Below, piece by piece: positions 14,790-14,873 of a DNA stretch of 14,873 nt (within the stretch, counting starts at the first letter, position 1; each line of letters opens with the position of its first letter). The stretch is taken from the NCBI GenBank assembly GCA_964388455.1, contig CAYMAN010000040.1:1-14873 (forward strand), read 5' to 3'. The DNA is from JBBRWO01 sp964388455. Its GTDB lineage: Bacteria > Actinomycetota > Coriobacteriia > Anaerosomatales > JAAXUF01. A program made the translations under genes and the position numbers. Below the pieces are notes generated by a model that saw nothing but the letters and a program-made list of their open reading frames with translations, did not search any database and was not told where the DNA came from.

Positions 14790-14873
14790 GTTGCTTCCCT
14801 CACTACGGCAACGATGACGCCCCGCCTTGCAGCAGCCCGACGCGGTGAACCTGCCTCGGCAGGTGGGTGCCCG
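14790..14873. other. Upstream region of the lipoprotein gene, cut by the window edge
   Basis: These 84 bp hold the lipoprotein ribosome binding site (minus-strand GAGGGA at 14801-14796) and a perfect inverted repeat at 14849-14864. No convincing -35/-10 pair is seen and no reading frame is supported. The repeat may belong to the end of a gene beyond the window. Confidence 0.4.
14849..14864. repeat. Perfect 7-bp inverted repeat with a 2-bp centre
   Basis: ACCTGCC (14849-14855) and GGCAGGT (14858-14864) are exact reverse complements separated by TC. It could be a protein-binding palindrome or part of a terminator-like hairpin; no T-run follows on either strand within the visible sequence. Confidence 0.45.

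Noticed and set aside
14821..14873. SRP RNA-like fragments (AGCAGCC and GGTGAACC) at the right edge
   Set aside because: The order of the fragments is wrong and the conserved GGAA tetraloop region is absent, so the resemblance is most likely chance.

Overview
The window looks like a stretch of actinobacterial core chromosome. It is GC-rich (about 60% by eye), and the gene content and order fit the Coriobacteriia/Anaerosomatales side of the phylum: an alaS-ruvX-mltG-aroE style housekeeping cluster, a type IV pilus ATPase following aroE, a SigB/SigF-type sigma factor with an RsbW/UsfX-like partner, and a YqeG phosphatase next to aroE as in Firmicutes. The taxonomic placement is inference. No mobile element, rRNA, tRNA, CRISPR array or phage gene was seen.

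Every supported gene is on the minus strand, so the locus reads from right to left. From the right edge: a Cys-poor thioredoxin-fold lipoprotein (14202-14789); rarA (12839-14194); a 94-bp gap holding a candidate extended -10 promoter; a DUF948-type membrane coiled-coil protein (12286-12744); an RsbW-like anti-sigma factor (11869-12264) overlapping a group 3 sigma factor (11094-11879); an AI-2E family membrane protein (9894-11078); alaS (7220-9862); ruvX (6779-7207); mltG (5700-6779); an ABC-2 exporter ATPase and permease followed by a membrane-anchored TPR protein (3336-5703); yqeG (2793-3281); aroE (1853-2752); pilB (186-1853); and, after a 150-bp gap, the first codons of another gene running off the left edge (1-35).

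Spacing is very tight. From 12744 down to 3336 the largest gap is 31 bp, and many neighbours overlap by 1 to 11 bp. The junctions ruvX/mltG, permease/TPR and aroE/pilB each use a TGATG stop-start overlap. This suggests one long polycistronic unit, perhaps with internal promoters, one candidate lying before yqeG. The unit joins stress regulation (sigma/anti-sigma), translation (AlaRS), DNA repair (RuvX, with RarA upstream), envelope growth (MltG, exporter), aromatic amino acid synthesis (AroE) and pilus assembly (PilB).

I did not find a clear new system. The features most worth a second look are the anti-sigma protein with eroded ATP-binding boxes and no visible anti-anti-sigma partner, the thioredoxin-fold lipoprotein without redox cysteines, and the exporter-plus-TPR cassette inside the housekeeping cluster. 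The long plus-strand open frames are antisense shadows of these genes.
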